A stretch of DNA of 64,000 bases from an uncultured bacterium (GCA_937951485.1 CALEDJ010000045.1:62001-126000), one strand, 5' to 3'; counted from the stretch's first letter, positions 33,087 to 42,575 are shown. The notes: generated by a model not told the origin, from the sequence alone. Numbers and translations: made by a program.

Positions 33087-34322
33087 TCAGGCGGATGCGC
33101 TCTTGCGCAGCGCCTGATCCAGGTCCGCGATGATATCTTCCTTGTCTTCGACACCGACGGCGAGCCGAATCAAGGTGTCGGTAATGCCCAGGGCGTAGCG
33201 CTCCTTGCGCGTGTAATCGTAATAGGAGACGGTGGCGGGGTGGGTGATGAGGGTTTCAACCCCGCCGAGACTTGGCGCGATATAACACAGTTTCAGGGAA
33301 TCCAGGAAACGTTTCGCGGTCTTCAGGGTGCCCTTCAGATCAAAGGTCACCACGCCGCCGAAGCCCGTCATCTGCCGCTGGGCGATCCCGTGGTGCGGAT
33401 GGCTTTCGAGGCCGGGATAATAGACCCGCCGGATGCGCGGATGCTTTTCCAGATACCGGGCGACCGCCATGGCGGTTTCATTGTGCGCTTTCATGCGCAG
33501 GGGGAAGGTTTTCAGGCCGCGCAACAGCAGGTAGCAGCAGTGCGGATCAATCACGCCGCCGATGGCCTTGTGCAACGCGCGGATTTCCTGGACCAGTTCG
33601 CTGCGGCCCAGCACCGCTCCGGCGAGGATGTCGTTGTGCCCGCCGAGATACTTGGTGCAACTGTGCAGTTCCAGGTCCACCCCCCATTCCAGCGGGCGCT
33701 GGTTGTACGGCGTGCCGAAGGTCGCATCAATCATGGTCAGCACCTTGTGCTTTTTCGCAATCTCCAGCAACCGTTCCAAATCGAAGATATTCAAGTAGGG
33801 ATTGGTGGGGGATTCGGAAAAAATGAAGCGGGTGTTCGGGCGGATGGCCTTCTCGATTGCCTCGTAATCGCCAAACGGGACAATGCTGCACGCCACGCCG
33901 AAGCGCTGCAGGTAACTGCTGCAGAATTCCAGGGTCTTCTTGTAGGCGTCGTCGGTGATGACGATGTGATCGCGGCTCTTGACCAACGCCAGGATCGTCG
34001 TCGTGATCGCGCTCATGCCCGATCCGAAAACGACGCAATCCTCCGCGTTTACCAGCGCCGCCAGGCGCCGTTCCGCCACCTGCTCCGTCGGCCCGCCGTA
34101 GCGGCCGTATTCAAAGCGCTCCTTGCCGTGCTTGGTGTACGCCTCGATCTCCCTGGAATCCTTGAAGGCAAAGGTCGAGGTCTGGACTATCGGCGTGGTG
34201 ATCGAATCGGCGTAGCGCAGCCGGTCCTCCCCCGCATGCACGGAAATCGTGGAAAAACCTTTGTTGAAAGGCTGCTTCGCACGCGATGCCGGTGAATTCT
34301 TCGGCTTGCTTTTCCTGGCCAT
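33087..34322 (-). CDS. Trans-sulfuration PLP enzyme (cystathionine synthase/lyase type)
   Basis: A 411-residue Cys/Met-metabolism enzyme. ITTPIVQTSTFAF, YGRYGGPTEQVAERRLAALVNAEDCVVFGSGMSA (in parts) and the PLP-lysine motif HSCTKYLGGHND with Lys224 define the family. LITHPATVSYYDYTRKER near the C-terminus is in the substrate region. It could be cystathionine gamma-synthase, O-acetyl/succinylhomoserine sulfhydrylase or a gamma/beta-lyase; sequence by eye cannot separate them. The N-terminus is Lys-rich (MARKSKPKNSPASRAKQ) and atypical. Stands alone, convergent with the ABC operon. Confidence 0.92.
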   Translation of the reverse strand: MARKSKPKNSPASRAKQPFNKGFSTISVHAGEDRLRYADSITTPIVQTSTFAFKDSREIEAYTKHGKERFEYGRYGGPTEQVAERRLAALVNAEDCVVFGSGMSAITTTILALVKSRDHIVITDDAYKKTLEFCSSYLQRFGVACSIVPFGDYEAIEKAIRPNTRFIFSESPTNPYLNIFDLERLLEIAKKHKVLTMIDATFGTPYNQRPLEWGVDLELHSCTKYLGGHNDILAGAVLGRSELVQEIRALHKAIGGVIDPHCCYLLLRGLKTFPLRMKAHNETAMAVARYLEKHPRIRRVYYPGLESHPHHGIAQRQMTGFGGVVTFDLKGTLKTAKRFLDSLKLCYIAPSLGGVETLITHPATVSYYDYTRKERYALGITDTLIRLAVGVEDKEDIIADLDQALRKSASA

Positions 34323-34517
34323 CTGGAAACCCTCTTATATTGCTTCACGCCTTTGACGGCAAACATGCCCCGCCTCCAGCGGAAAAGGGAAAAATGCGGG
34401 TGAATCCCATAAGCCTACCACAGCCGCCCCCGCCGGTTGCAATGTCCGGATCGTGATTGTCGGAACCAACCTGTTATGATGGTCTTCACGGAGAATAATC
34501 GTTTGCGAGGGGTTGCC

Positions 34518-37283
34518 ATGCGCCGGGAAAAGGTTGCGCTTGTCTGCCTACTGGTTGGGATGCACTGCGCCCCGGCGGCGCAGACGCCGCCGGCGGCGCA
34601 GACGCCGCCGGCGGCGTTTACGAAGACGCAGAGTTCCCTGTATCCCGAAGCGGTGCGCGAACGCTTGCGGGCCAACGTGGCGGAGCGCGACTGGGCGGCA
34701 GGGGTGCGCGACGACCTGGTCGCGGCGGCGCGGCCATGGCGCGAGATGAGCGACGATGCGCTGTGGGCGCTCATGTTCTCGCCCACCATCGGGCGTTCCT
34801 GGATGGTGTGGTCAAACGGACACTGTCCGGCGTGCGGTCGGGATGTGCCGATGTACACCTGGAAGATCACGGCGATGGACCGCCCGTGGAAGGTGCAGTG
34901 TCCGCATTGCAGCGAGATTTTCCCCAAAAACGATTTCGCCGCGTTTTACCAATCCGGATTGGACGGGCGGGGCATTTTTCGTCCCGAAAACGCGGACCGT
35001 TCGCTGCTCTTTAACACGGAGCATCCGGACGCCGGGGACCCGCTGCATCTGTTCGGCGTGGACGATGGCGACGGCTATGTCGAGGGCGAGAAGCGCTGGC
35101 GCTTCATCGGAGCCTATCTCGTTTACGGGCAGTGGAAGCAGGCGGTGCTCGGGGGAATCCGCGTGCTGGCGGCCGCGCACCTGCTGACGGGCGACCCGGT
35201 CTATGCGCGCAAGGCGGCGATCCTGCTCGACCGCGTGGCGGACCTCTATCCCGAATTTGATTACGAAACGCAAGGCTATGTGTATGAGCAGCGAATCAGC
35301 CGGGGATATGTATCCGTGTGGCACGATGCCTGTGAAGAAACCCGCGAACTCGTCATGGCCTATGACATGATTTTCGACGCCATCAAGGAGGATGCGGAAC
35401 TCGCGGCCTATCTGTCCCGAAAGGCCGCACAGCACGGCCTCGAAAATCCGAAAACCACTTTCGCCGACATCCAGCGCAACATCGAAGACCGGATTCTGCG
35501 CGACGCGGTCATCAATCGTCCCAGGATCACCTCCAACTATCCCCGCACCGAGATCGCCGTGGCGATCATCCATGCGGTGCTCGGCGGCCCGGAACACCGC
35601 GAGGCGTTCGACGCCGAGGTGAACGGCATGCTGGCCAAGGCGACCGCCGTGGACGGCGTGACGGGTGAAAAGGGCCTTGCGGGCTATGCCGCCTTCACCA
35701 TCCAAGCGCTCGCGATGTTTCTCGCCGAATTCGACAAGATGGACGGCGAATTTCTCCCGGAAATGCTGCGGCGCTGCCCGCGCCTGCGCGAAACGTACCG
35801 CTTCCACATTGACACGCTGTGCATTGACCGCTACTACCCCCAGTCCGGCGACGCCGGCGCCTTCGCGGCTCCCAGCGCCGACTATTGCGGCGTCATCCTG
35901 CAGACGCCGGGCGTCCATGGCGTCGCTTCCTCGCGTTGGACGCATGTCCCCGCGTCGCCCTTCACCTTTCTGCTGCGCATGTCGGAACTGACCGGCGACC
36001 CGGCTTATGCGCAAATCGCGTGGCGCGGCAACAACCGGCGTCTCGACGGGCTGCCCCATGACCTCTACACGGAGGATGAGGCCGCCGCGCACGCGGCCTT
36101 CGCAAGAATCATCGAGACGCACGGCGCGGACCTGCGCCTCGAAAGCGTCAACAAACAGGAATGGCGCATCGCCATCCTGCGATCCGGCGCGGACGACAAC
36201 GCGCGCGCGGCATGGCTGGACTATGACTCCGGCGGCGGCCACGGCCACCAGGACGCGCTCAACCTCGGCCTCTTCGCGCATGGGGTGGACCTGATGCCGG
36301 AGTTCGGCTATCCGCCCGTGCAATTCGGCGGCTGGGGATCGCCGAGGGCGCGGTGGTATCTCATGAGCGCCGCGCACAACACCGTCGTGGTGGACGGGCA
36401 GAACAGCGCGTCCGGCGGCGGAAATACCACGCTGTGGGTCGTCGGCGATGTGCTGAAAGTCATCCGCGCCGAAGCGGCGGCATGCAACCAGGGGCGGCGC
36501 TTCGAGCGCACGGCGGCGCTGGTGGACGTGTCGCCGGACCGGTTCTATCTCGTGGACCTCTTCCGCGTGGAAGGCGGCGCGGACCATACCCTGTTCATGC
36601 ACAGTCACTTCGGCGAGGCGCAGGCGCATGGACTGACCCTGCGCGACGCGCCGGACTACGGGCACGGAACCATCATGCGCAACGTCCGCATGGACCCCAC
36701 CCCCGCGCCCGGCTGGCATATCGAATGGCGCGTCGAGGATCGGCGCGGGCTGTTGCCGGAACCCCGCGACCTGCGCGTGCGCTACATCGGCCTGACGCCG
36801 GACTGCGCGGCGGGGCTGGCGGAAGGCTGGATTTCGCCCGGGCTATACAACGCCACGGAGGAGGTCTGGATACCGCGCATGCTGGTGCGGCGTCAGGGCG
36901 ACGCGGGCGCGCCGCTGCTCTCGACCTTCGCCGGGGTGATTGAGGCGTATTCCGGCGCGCCGACCGTGCAATCCGTGGAGCGGCTGCCGGTGCGCAACGC
37001 CGCCGGCGAAACGCTCTCCGAGGCGCACCTCGCGTTGCGTATCACGCTCGCCGATGGTCGGCAGGACCTCTTCATGGCGCGCGACCCGGAGGTCTTGCCG
37101 CCGGGGGAACATATCTGGATTCCCGATCTACAGATGCAGACCGATGCCGATGCCTGCATCCTCCGTCGCCGACCCGATCAAAGCGTCGAATACGCCGCAT
37201 TGTGTCAGGGCAGTTTCATCACCGCCGGTGATTTTGAAGTGTTCCTGCCGGAGATGACTGCATTTCATGTAGTGAAGCAGTAA
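34518..37283 (+). CDS. Secreted heparinase II/III-like protein with zinc ribbon
   Basis: A 921-residue protein with a signal peptide (residues 1-20) followed by a direct repeat AQTPPAAQTPPA encoded by a 15-base tandem duplication. A four-cysteine zinc-ribbon-like module, CPAC (103-106) and CPHC (128-131), precedes an alpha/alpha-toroid region (about 170-540). The C-terminal beta-sandwich of heparinase II/III type includes DYDSGGGHGHQDALNLGLFA and SAAHNTVVVDGQNSASGG. The His and Tyr residues in these segments are where such lyases have active-site residues. It probably cleaves a uronate-containing polysaccharide. GAGGGG lies upstream of the ATG at 34518. Monocistronic. Confidence 0.85.
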   Translation: MRREKVALVCLLVGMHCAPAAQTPPAAQTPPAAFTKTQSSLYPEAVRERLRANVAERDWAAGVRDDLVAAARPWREMSDDALWALMFSPTIGRSWMVWSNGHCPACGRDVPMYTWKITAMDRPWKVQCPHCSEIFPKNDFAAFYQSGLDGRGIFRPENADRSLLFNTEHPDAGDPLHLFGVDDGDGYVEGEKRWRFIGAYLVYGQWKQAVLGGIRVLAAAHLLTGDPVYARKAAILLDRVADLYPEFDYETQGYVYEQRISRGYVSVWHDACEETRELVMAYDMIFDAIKEDAELAAYLSRKAAQHGLENPKTTFADIQRNIEDRILRDAVINRPRITSNYPRTEIAVAIIHAVLGGPEHREAFDAEVNGMLAKATAVDGVTGEKGLAGYAAFTIQALAMFLAEFDKMDGEFLPEMLRRCPRLRETYRFHIDTLCIDRYYPQSGDAGAFAAPSADYCGVILQTPGVHGVASSRWTHVPASPFTFLLRMSELTGDPAYAQIAWRGNNRRLDGLPHDLYTEDEAAAHAAFARIIETHGADLRLESVNKQEWRIAILRSGADDNARAAWLDYDSGGGHGHQDALNLGLFAHGVDLMPEFGYPPVQFGGWGSPRARWYLMSAAHNTVVVDGQNSASGGGNTTLWVVGDVLKVIRAEAAACNQGRRFERTAALVDVSPDRFYLVDLFRVEGGADHTLFMHSHFGEAQAHGLTLRDAPDYGHGTIMRNVRMDPTPAPGWHIEWRVEDRRGLLPEPRDLRVRYIGLTPDCAAGLAEGWISPGLYNATEEVWIPRMLVRRQGDAGAPLLSTFAGVIEAYSGAPTVQSVERLPVRNAAGETLSEAHLALRITLADGRQDLFMARDPEVLPPGEHIWIPDLQMQTDADACILRRRPDQSVEYAALCQGSFITAGDFEVFLPEMTAFHVVKQ

Positions 37284-37415
37284 TATGGTCTCTATTGCGT
37301 CTGCGTGGTCTTGTTTTTATGCTGGCGCGTAAACATGTCATCGTTTTTGTGGATACTATACCGCTTATTATGCAGGCCCTTTTTCCATACTCAACCATAA
37401 TCTGTTGAAAAAGCC

Positions 37416-38141
37416 ATGTTTCCTCTTTATGACGATATCCCCGCCCGCAGATTTCCGTGGATGACGTGGGGGCTGATTGTGGCCAACGTCATTGTTTTCG
37501 GTTTTCAATTGACCCTGTCAGATCGGCAACTGGAGATTCTGTTTCAGATTTTCGCCATTGTGCCCCGGCGATTTGTGCATCCGGAGTGGGCGTTGTTTAC
37601 AGGGCTTCCCGCGGGTGATTTCCTGCCTTTTCTAACATATCAGTTTCTGCATGGCGGGTGGTTTCATCTGATCCTCAATATGTGGACGCTCTGGATATTT
37701 GGAAACAACGTTGAAGACGCCATGGGACCAATCCGTTTTCTCACGTTCTATCTGATCTGCGGCATGGTGGCGGGCGTGGCGCATCTTCTCACCAATCCGA
37801 TGTCGGTGATTCCCGCTGTGGGCGCCTCCGGCGCCATTGCGGGCGTGTTGGGCGCCTATTTCCGACTCTATCCTCTGGCGCGGGTGATCTGCGTGGTGCC
37901 TGTCTTCTTCTATCCCCTCCTGATAGGCGTGCCCGCATTTTTCTATTTGCTTCTCTGGTTCTGGTCCCAGTTTTTCAGCGGGGCGCTTTCCCTCCTCCAG
38001 CCGGGACAGGCGGGGGGAATCGCATGGTGGGCCCACATCGGTGGTTTTGTGGCGGGGTTGTTCGCTCATCCGTGGTTTATTATATGGCGTCCCCCGCCTG
38101 CCGGCTGGAGGCCCGCGCGACAGCCAGGGCGCCGCTGGTGA
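37416..38141 (+). CDS. Rhomboid-family intramembrane serine protease
   Basis: A 241-residue protein with about six to seven membrane helices. The catalytic pair is visible: GASG with Ser139 in VIPAVGASGAIAGVLGAYFR, and His207 in WWAHIGGFVAGLFAH. HGGWFHLILNMWTLWIFGNNVEDAMG (in segments) is the conserved helix 2 region with the His and Asn of the oxyanion site. It should cut membrane-spanning substrates. The short C-terminus is Pro/Arg-rich (PPPAGWRPARQPGRRW). No clear partner in the neighbourhood. Confidence 0.95.
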   Translation: MFPLYDDIPARRFPWMTWGLIVANVIVFGFQLTLSDRQLEILFQIFAIVPRRFVHPEWALFTGLPAGDFLPFLTYQFLHGGWFHLILNMWTLWIFGNNVEDAMGPIRFLTFYLICGMVAGVAHLLTNPMSVIPAVGASGAIAGVLGAYFRLYPLARVICVVPVFFYPLLIGVPAFFYLLLWFWSQFFSGALSLLQPGQAGGIAWWAHIGGFVAGLFAHPWFIIWRPPPAGWRPARQPGRRW

Positions 38142-38429
38142 TCCCCCAAACAGCAGACGCCCCCGTGGCAGGAGTCGGCACGGGGACGTTGCCAGGGCCT
38201 TACGCTTTGCATCCTCGGAGGACGCTCTGCCCAATTAAGCAGCAAGATGCGTTCCCAACACCCCAGATTCAGCAACGCATTGATACATAACGGGATAGAC
38301 AAAGCCGTGCGGGGTTCTGGTCGGCGATTGCCGCCGAAAAATCGGCATCTTGCCAATTTCTCGGACAATTTGGCGGCATCCAAGCGCCCGCCGCATCCCG
38401 CGTATTTTCGGTCAGAAAACAACGATTTG
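38142..38429. other. Intergenic DNA, no gene seen
   Basis: Between the rhomboid gene and the MITE-like element. There are short palindromes (for example GGCGATTGCCGCC at 38322-38334) but no coding character. Confidence 0.35.
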
Positions 38430-38576
38430 GGCAACATTTTGGCCGACGGAAGCAATTGTTGCTCTTACCCGGTCATTGCGAGCGAAGCGAAGCGCAGTGC
38501 GGCAATCTGGATACCTGGTGCGTCTCAGATTGCAAAATCAGACCCATCTTTTGCGCCATACGGCTGAAATGTTGCC
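38430..38576. mobile_element. 147-base MITE-like element, related to 19623-19930
   Basis: The left end GGCAACATTTTGGCCGAC and right end CGGCTGAAATGTTGCC are imperfect inverted repeats of each other and resemble the 18-base ends of the element at 19623-19930. Inside, 38472-38514 is the TCATTGCGAGCG-type repeat. No coding capacity. Confidence 0.6.
38472..38514 (+). repeat. TCATTGCGAGCG-type dispersed repeat
   Basis: GTCATTGCGAGCGAAGCGAA, then GCGCAGTGCGGCAATCTGG and ATAC. This is the forward copy of the sequence found in reverse at 19846-19888. Confidence 0.8.
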
Positions 38577-38653
38577 GATTTCGAGATTTTCGGAGGCTTG
38601 CATTTTCACGCGGCTGTCGCTATCGTGATATCCGAGGACACAAGGAGGTTTTC

Positions 38654-41140
38654 ATGCCCGAAAATCCCCCCGCCAAACTCCGCATCTACTGCATCTGCGG
38701 GCAAAAAATGAGGGTTTCCAGCAATATGCTGGGTCGCCCGGGCAAGTGCGTCGCCTGTCGTCAAAAAATGCGGATTCCCAGGTTGGATGAACTGCCGGGC
38801 GACGGTTCAGGATATTATGAATTTTACCTGAAAGACCATCCTGAGTTTCTTCGCAAGCCCGCAGCGGCCAGAAGTGTGGAACGAGCGATCCGAGAAGAAG
38901 AGGAAGAAGAGCGCGGAGAGGAACAGGAAGACCTGGCGCTGGGCGACCCGTCGGAGGCGACCGAATACATCCCGCTGGATGTTCTGGAGCCGCTCCGGAT
39001 TTTGTGCAGTTTTGAATATGCCATTGAACGCCGCCTGGAGGCCCTGCGTCAGGCGGGCCGTCACACCGATGTGCTCGACAAGCCGACGCTCCTGAGTTAT
39101 CGCGCGTTGGTGCGGAACGCCCGCAGCGCGTTGGATGAGCAACTGCGTCAGCGCCTGCACGAGACGGTGGAGCAACTCTCGGGCGTGTCGGAGCAAATCG
39201 CCCGGGCGGTGTTGGGGTTTCGCATCGGGGAGATGGATTTCGCGACATTCCAGTCCACGGCGCTCGCACTGCGGGAACGCCGGGAGCGCCTGGAGCGGCG
39301 GCGGGTGAATCTGCGCGGCTGGCTGGCGGTGAATGATCCCTATCTCGCGGGCGGCTACATCGAGGTGCAACTGGAACAGATTTCCAGCGACGGGGGAGAA
39401 GTCACCTTCCCTTTGGAACCCAAACCCGCCGGCACCCTGATGGACCACTTCATCGAACGCCTCCGCGAAGCGTTGAAAACACGGGAGCATGCGGAACGAA
39501 AACTGAGCGAACGCAAACGCATGGAGCACGAAGGCGGGCTTTCGGGCACCGCGCTGGAGGACTGCCGCGCGGATGCCATCGCCGAGCGGGAACGCGCATG
39601 GGCCGCCGTGTCATTCTATCGGGCGCGGTTGGAGCAACTGGTGCAGGACTGCGAAGGGGATATCAAAGCGGCGCGCGCGCATCTTGAGGCGGCCCGAGGA
39701 CGTCTCGACACCGGCGAGATTGATCTTTTGAAATTCCAGGAGATAGAGATGACGCTCCTGCGGGCGCAGGCGGATTATGCCAAAGCGAGGGACCTGGCGC
39801 GCCGCGCCCTGGCCGCTGACCGCGGCGCCGCCGTTCCCCGTGCGACGGGCACTTTTCTCAGGCGCATCGGTCGCGCGGACAAGACCGCCATCGGCATAGA
39901 CTCCTGGATCGCCTGGTTTGCATCCACGTTGATCATCCTGAACACGCTTACGCCCATGTCCAGGGCGCAGATCGGCAGCAACATGGCTGTCGCCCAGGGA
40001 ATGGTCATTGGATTTTTCGTGATGGCGGTGCTTCTGGCCGCTTTCGCGTGCGTTCCCCGGCGTGACCTGCGCGGTGCGCTTGTCACCGGCCACTGGCTTA
40101 TCGCCGCCCTGGTGGGCGCATACCACATCCAGCGCACCTGGCACAGTATGAGCGCGATCGGCGTGGAAATGCGCTCGGACCCGGCATGGTTTTCAGGGTC
40201 GGGTATTATCCTCTTTCTGGCCTGGATTGCGGTGATTGGAATTGCCGCACTCATCGCCCTGGCGCCCTATCCGCGATTGCGTTATCTCCCTGTCGCAACA
40301 GGAGTGGCAATCGTTGCTCTCATCGCCGGCGTGTTCACCGATTTCAGCGGCGCATTGTTGCCGCGCCCCACGCTGGATGTCCCGGAAATTGTGATCTCCG
40401 AGAGCGACCCTTCCCAATATGACGTCTCGATTGCCGTGGAGAACCAGGGCGTTATCCGGCGCCGCATGTGGCTTGGCGGACGACGGCATCAGGTTCCCTA
40501 TCCCGCCCTGCTGGTGTTGGAACGACGCATCGGCAGCGATTCGTGGGAGGATGCAGGGTTGCCGGTGCGGATGCGCCGAGATCAGCAGCCCGTGTGGTCG
40601 GATGTGCGTCACTGGCAGGCGTTTCCGTTGCTGCCCCTGGGTGCAGGCAGCCGAATCACGCTGCAATACCGCCTCCAGCCCGGCGTCTATCGCGCCCAAT
40701 TGATATTGGAACCATGGAACCAGGAACGCGTGCGTCGCGAGTTCTCCCTGTCTCCGCCGCCGCTTCCGGATGCATCCCTGCCCGCGGACTCCGCGGGTCT
40801 GGAAGAAACGTCGCTCCGGCACGACCCACTGGTGGAGTCGTTCCAAGGCGCAGATGAATTGCCCGCGGATCCCGCCATACTGGCCCCGCCGCCCATGGGC
40901 GTAAGGGTCGAACTGCGCGGCCTCATCAACGCTGCCGATTTCACGCCCCGATTCTCCGTGATCGTATATGCGCCGAACGGAACGGTCACGCAAAAACGCG
41001 TGTCGCTGGGGGACGAGATATACAGTCCCTGGCATGCAACCGAATATAACCCCGCCCTGAAAACCCTCACGGTGTCAGATGGTTCCCGCATGTTGGCCCT
41101 CCAACCGGGCGATACGCTGTATCTCGAAATTGGCCCCTGA
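38654..41140 (+). CDS. Large membrane protein with N-terminal zinc ribbon
   Basis: An 828-residue protein of no recognised family. Cys13, Cys15, Cys32 and Cys35 (CIC...CVAC, separated by GQKMRVSSNMLGRPGK) form a probable zinc ribbon. A Glu-rich linker (EEEEEERGEEQED) and a long helical, coiled-coil-prone region (about 120-390, rich in RRERLERRR, AERKLSERKRMEH) follow. About five membrane helices lie at about 415-565, then a beta-rich C-terminal domain with a Pro-rich linker. A perfect AAGGAGG precedes the ATG at 38654; upstream in-frame sequence is the repeat element. Zinc ribbon plus coiled coil plus membrane resembles scaffold or sensor proteins of planctomycetes (inference). Confidence 0.75.
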   Translation: MPENPPAKLRIYCICGQKMRVSSNMLGRPGKCVACRQKMRIPRLDELPGDGSGYYEFYLKDHPEFLRKPAAARSVERAIREEEEEERGEEQEDLALGDPSEATEYIPLDVLEPLRILCSFEYAIERRLEALRQAGRHTDVLDKPTLLSYRALVRNARSALDEQLRQRLHETVEQLSGVSEQIARAVLGFRIGEMDFATFQSTALALRERRERLERRRVNLRGWLAVNDPYLAGGYIEVQLEQISSDGGEVTFPLEPKPAGTLMDHFIERLREALKTREHAERKLSERKRMEHEGGLSGTALEDCRADAIAERERAWAAVSFYRARLEQLVQDCEGDIKAARAHLEAARGRLDTGEIDLLKFQEIEMTLLRAQADYAKARDLARRALAADRGAAVPRATGTFLRRIGRADKTAIGIDSWIAWFASTLIILNTLTPMSRAQIGSNMAVAQGMVIGFFVMAVLLAAFACVPRRDLRGALVTGHWLIAALVGAYHIQRTWHSMSAIGVEMRSDPAWFSGSGIILFLAWIAVIGIAALIALAPYPRLRYLPVATGVAIVALIAGVFTDFSGALLPRPTLDVPEIVISESDPSQYDVSIAVENQGVIRRRMWLGGRRHQVPYPALLVLERRIGSDSWEDAGLPVRMRRDQQPVWSDVRHWQAFPLLPLGAGSRITLQYRLQPGVYRAQLILEPWNQERVRREFSLSPPPLPDASLPADSAGLEETSLRHDPLVESFQGADELPADPAILAPPPMGVRVELRGLINAADFTPRFSVIVYAPNGTVTQKRVSLGDEIYSPWHATEYNPALKTLTVSDGSRMLALQPGDTLYLEIGP

Positions 41141-41340
41141 GAAAAGCGCCAAGGACTGAGGAATACTGCGGAAACATTGCACCATGCGCCCTGCCCACGC
41201 GGGAAAGGACCAACAGAACCATCAAGAGGCCCCTCTAGGATATACGCAGTGCGATGAGGACCATGCGGGAGGGATTGCCTTCAAAATTCGTCGTGTTCCG
41301 GAAGCAGCGTGCTTGTGGGCTATCGGGGTGTCCTGTCGGC

Positions 41341-41408
41341 ACTTATCGGTCCAGTCGGTACTTATCGGTCCAATCCGTCCAATCAATCCGATCAGTCCGA
41401 TCGGTCCT
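41341..41408 (+). repeat. Degenerate 9-base direct repeats (CGGTCCAAT type)
   Basis: About seven consecutive imperfect units: CGGTCCAGT, CGGTACTTAT, CGGTCCAATC, CGTCCAATC, AATCCGATC, AGTCCGATC, GGTCCTGTG. The unit resembles those at 55075-55128 on the opposite strand. Confidence 0.75.
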
Positions 41409-41476
41409 GTGTTCACAGACGCCGCCTCGGGTGCAGCGCCATTTGGCCCGAATCCGTCTTCGCGGCCGTGGAAAAA

Positions 41477-41506
41477 TTGACTTGTTCGGGGTTTGTGTGG
41501 TATTTT
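41477..41506 (+). promoter_or_regulatory. Candidate promoter of aspartate dehydrogenase gene
   Basis: TTGACT (41477-41482), 18-base spacer, TATTTT (41501-41506). Confidence 0.45.
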
Positions 41507-41689
41507 TCCCGGAATTGCATAGGCGGCGCGCGGTTCTGACGCGCTGCGAAGGGCGGGGCCTCCGCACTTTTTCTTAGTTTGTTTCACCCGGCGCGTTGCG
41601 GCGGCGTTCTGCATAGCCGTGGCGGGGCGGGTGTCGCGTGGGTTATTTTCGCGCGCGTCGGCGCGCGTGACGATTTTGGGAGAAGCACC

Positions 41690-42538
41690 ATGACCAAGAT
41701 GAAAGTGGGATTGGTCGGGTGTGGCAATATCGGCGCGGACTTGTGCATTTTTCTGCAGAAGGGGTCCGTTCCTGCGGAAATCGCGGCATTGCACGATATC
41801 AATGAGGAACGGGCGAATCTGCTGAAGCGCAGTTTCCATCTGGATGCGCCGGTGTGTTCGCTGGAGGAGACGGCGGAGAAGGCGCATTTTCTGGTGGAGT
41901 GCGCCGTGGCGGAGGCGGTGAAGCCCGTGATTGAGGCGGCGATCCGGCATCGCCGGGACTGCCTCATCATGAGCGTGAGCGGCCTGATGGCGCATCCGGA
42001 GTTGCTGGAGGCGGCGCAGGAACGCAACATCCAGGTGCGGATTCCTTCCGGGGCGATCTGCGGACTGGACGGCATCCGCGCGGCGATGGAGGCGGGCCTG
42101 CACAGCGTGCTGCTGGTGACGCGCAAGCCGCCCAAGGGCCTGATGGGCGCGCCGTATTTGCAGGAGCATGAGATTCGGATTGACAACCTGACGGAGCCGA
42201 TGATCGTTTTCGAGGGCAATGCGCTCGAAGCGGCGCGGGCGTTTCCGGCCAATGTGAATGTGGCGGGCGCGCTCAGCCTGGCGGGCATCGGCCCCAAGGA
42301 GACCCGGGTGCGCATCATCGCGGACCCCAAAGCGACGGAGAATATCCACGAGATTCATGCGGAAGGCGCGTTCGGGCGCATGCAGACGGTGACGGCCAAC
42401 CTGCCGTCGCCGCGCAACCCGAAGTCCAGTTATCTGGCATCGCTGTCGGCCTGCGCTGAGTTGCGGGCGGCGGCGCAGGCGTTCCTGACGTATTGCACAT
42501 ACTGTGAAGAGAAGGTCAAGCAGCGCACGGGGTCGTAA
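41690..42538 (+). CDS. nadX: L-aspartate dehydrogenase family protein
   Basis: A 282-residue protein. The Rossmann motif KVGLVGCGNIGADL is at residues 4-17. VECAVAEAVKPVIEAAI, IPSGAICGLDGIRAA, VTRKPPKGL and FPANVNVAGALSLAGIG are the conserved aspartate dehydrogenase (DUF108) signatures. The enzyme oxidises aspartate to iminoaspartate with NAD(P), which can feed quinolinate and NAD synthesis. No nadA or nadC is in the window, so an anabolic role is an inference. GGGAGAAG precedes the ATG at 41690. It lies 37 bases upstream of rplU in the same direction and may be co-transcribed. Confidence 0.9.
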   Translation: MTKMKVGLVGCGNIGADLCIFLQKGSVPAEIAALHDINEERANLLKRSFHLDAPVCSLEETAEKAHFLVECAVAEAVKPVIEAAIRHRRDCLIMSVSGLMAHPELLEAAQERNIQVRIPSGAICGLDGIRAAMEAGLHSVLLVTRKPPKGLMGAPYLQEHEIRIDNLTEPMIVFEGNALEAARAFPANVNVAGALSLAGIGPKETRVRIIADPKATENIHEIHAEGAFGRMQTVTANLPSPRNPKSSYLASLSACAELRAAAQAFLTYCTYCEEKVKQRTGS

Positions 42539-42575
42539 TGACGCGCGGCCCGCACAGCGTGAACGGAGAAGAGTC

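Larger units (their letters stand above)
41141..41689. other. Intergenic region with degenerate repeat and promoter
   Basis: 549 bases without a credible gene. It contains the degenerate 9-base repeat (41341-41408) and a promoter candidate at 41477-41506 for the aspartate dehydrogenase gene, giving a leader of about 177 bases. Confidence 0.5.

Noticed and set aside
34812-36719. Minus-strand open frame of ~635 codons inside the heparinase-like gene
   Set aside because: No family motifs, no ribosome site, fully antisense to a clear gene.
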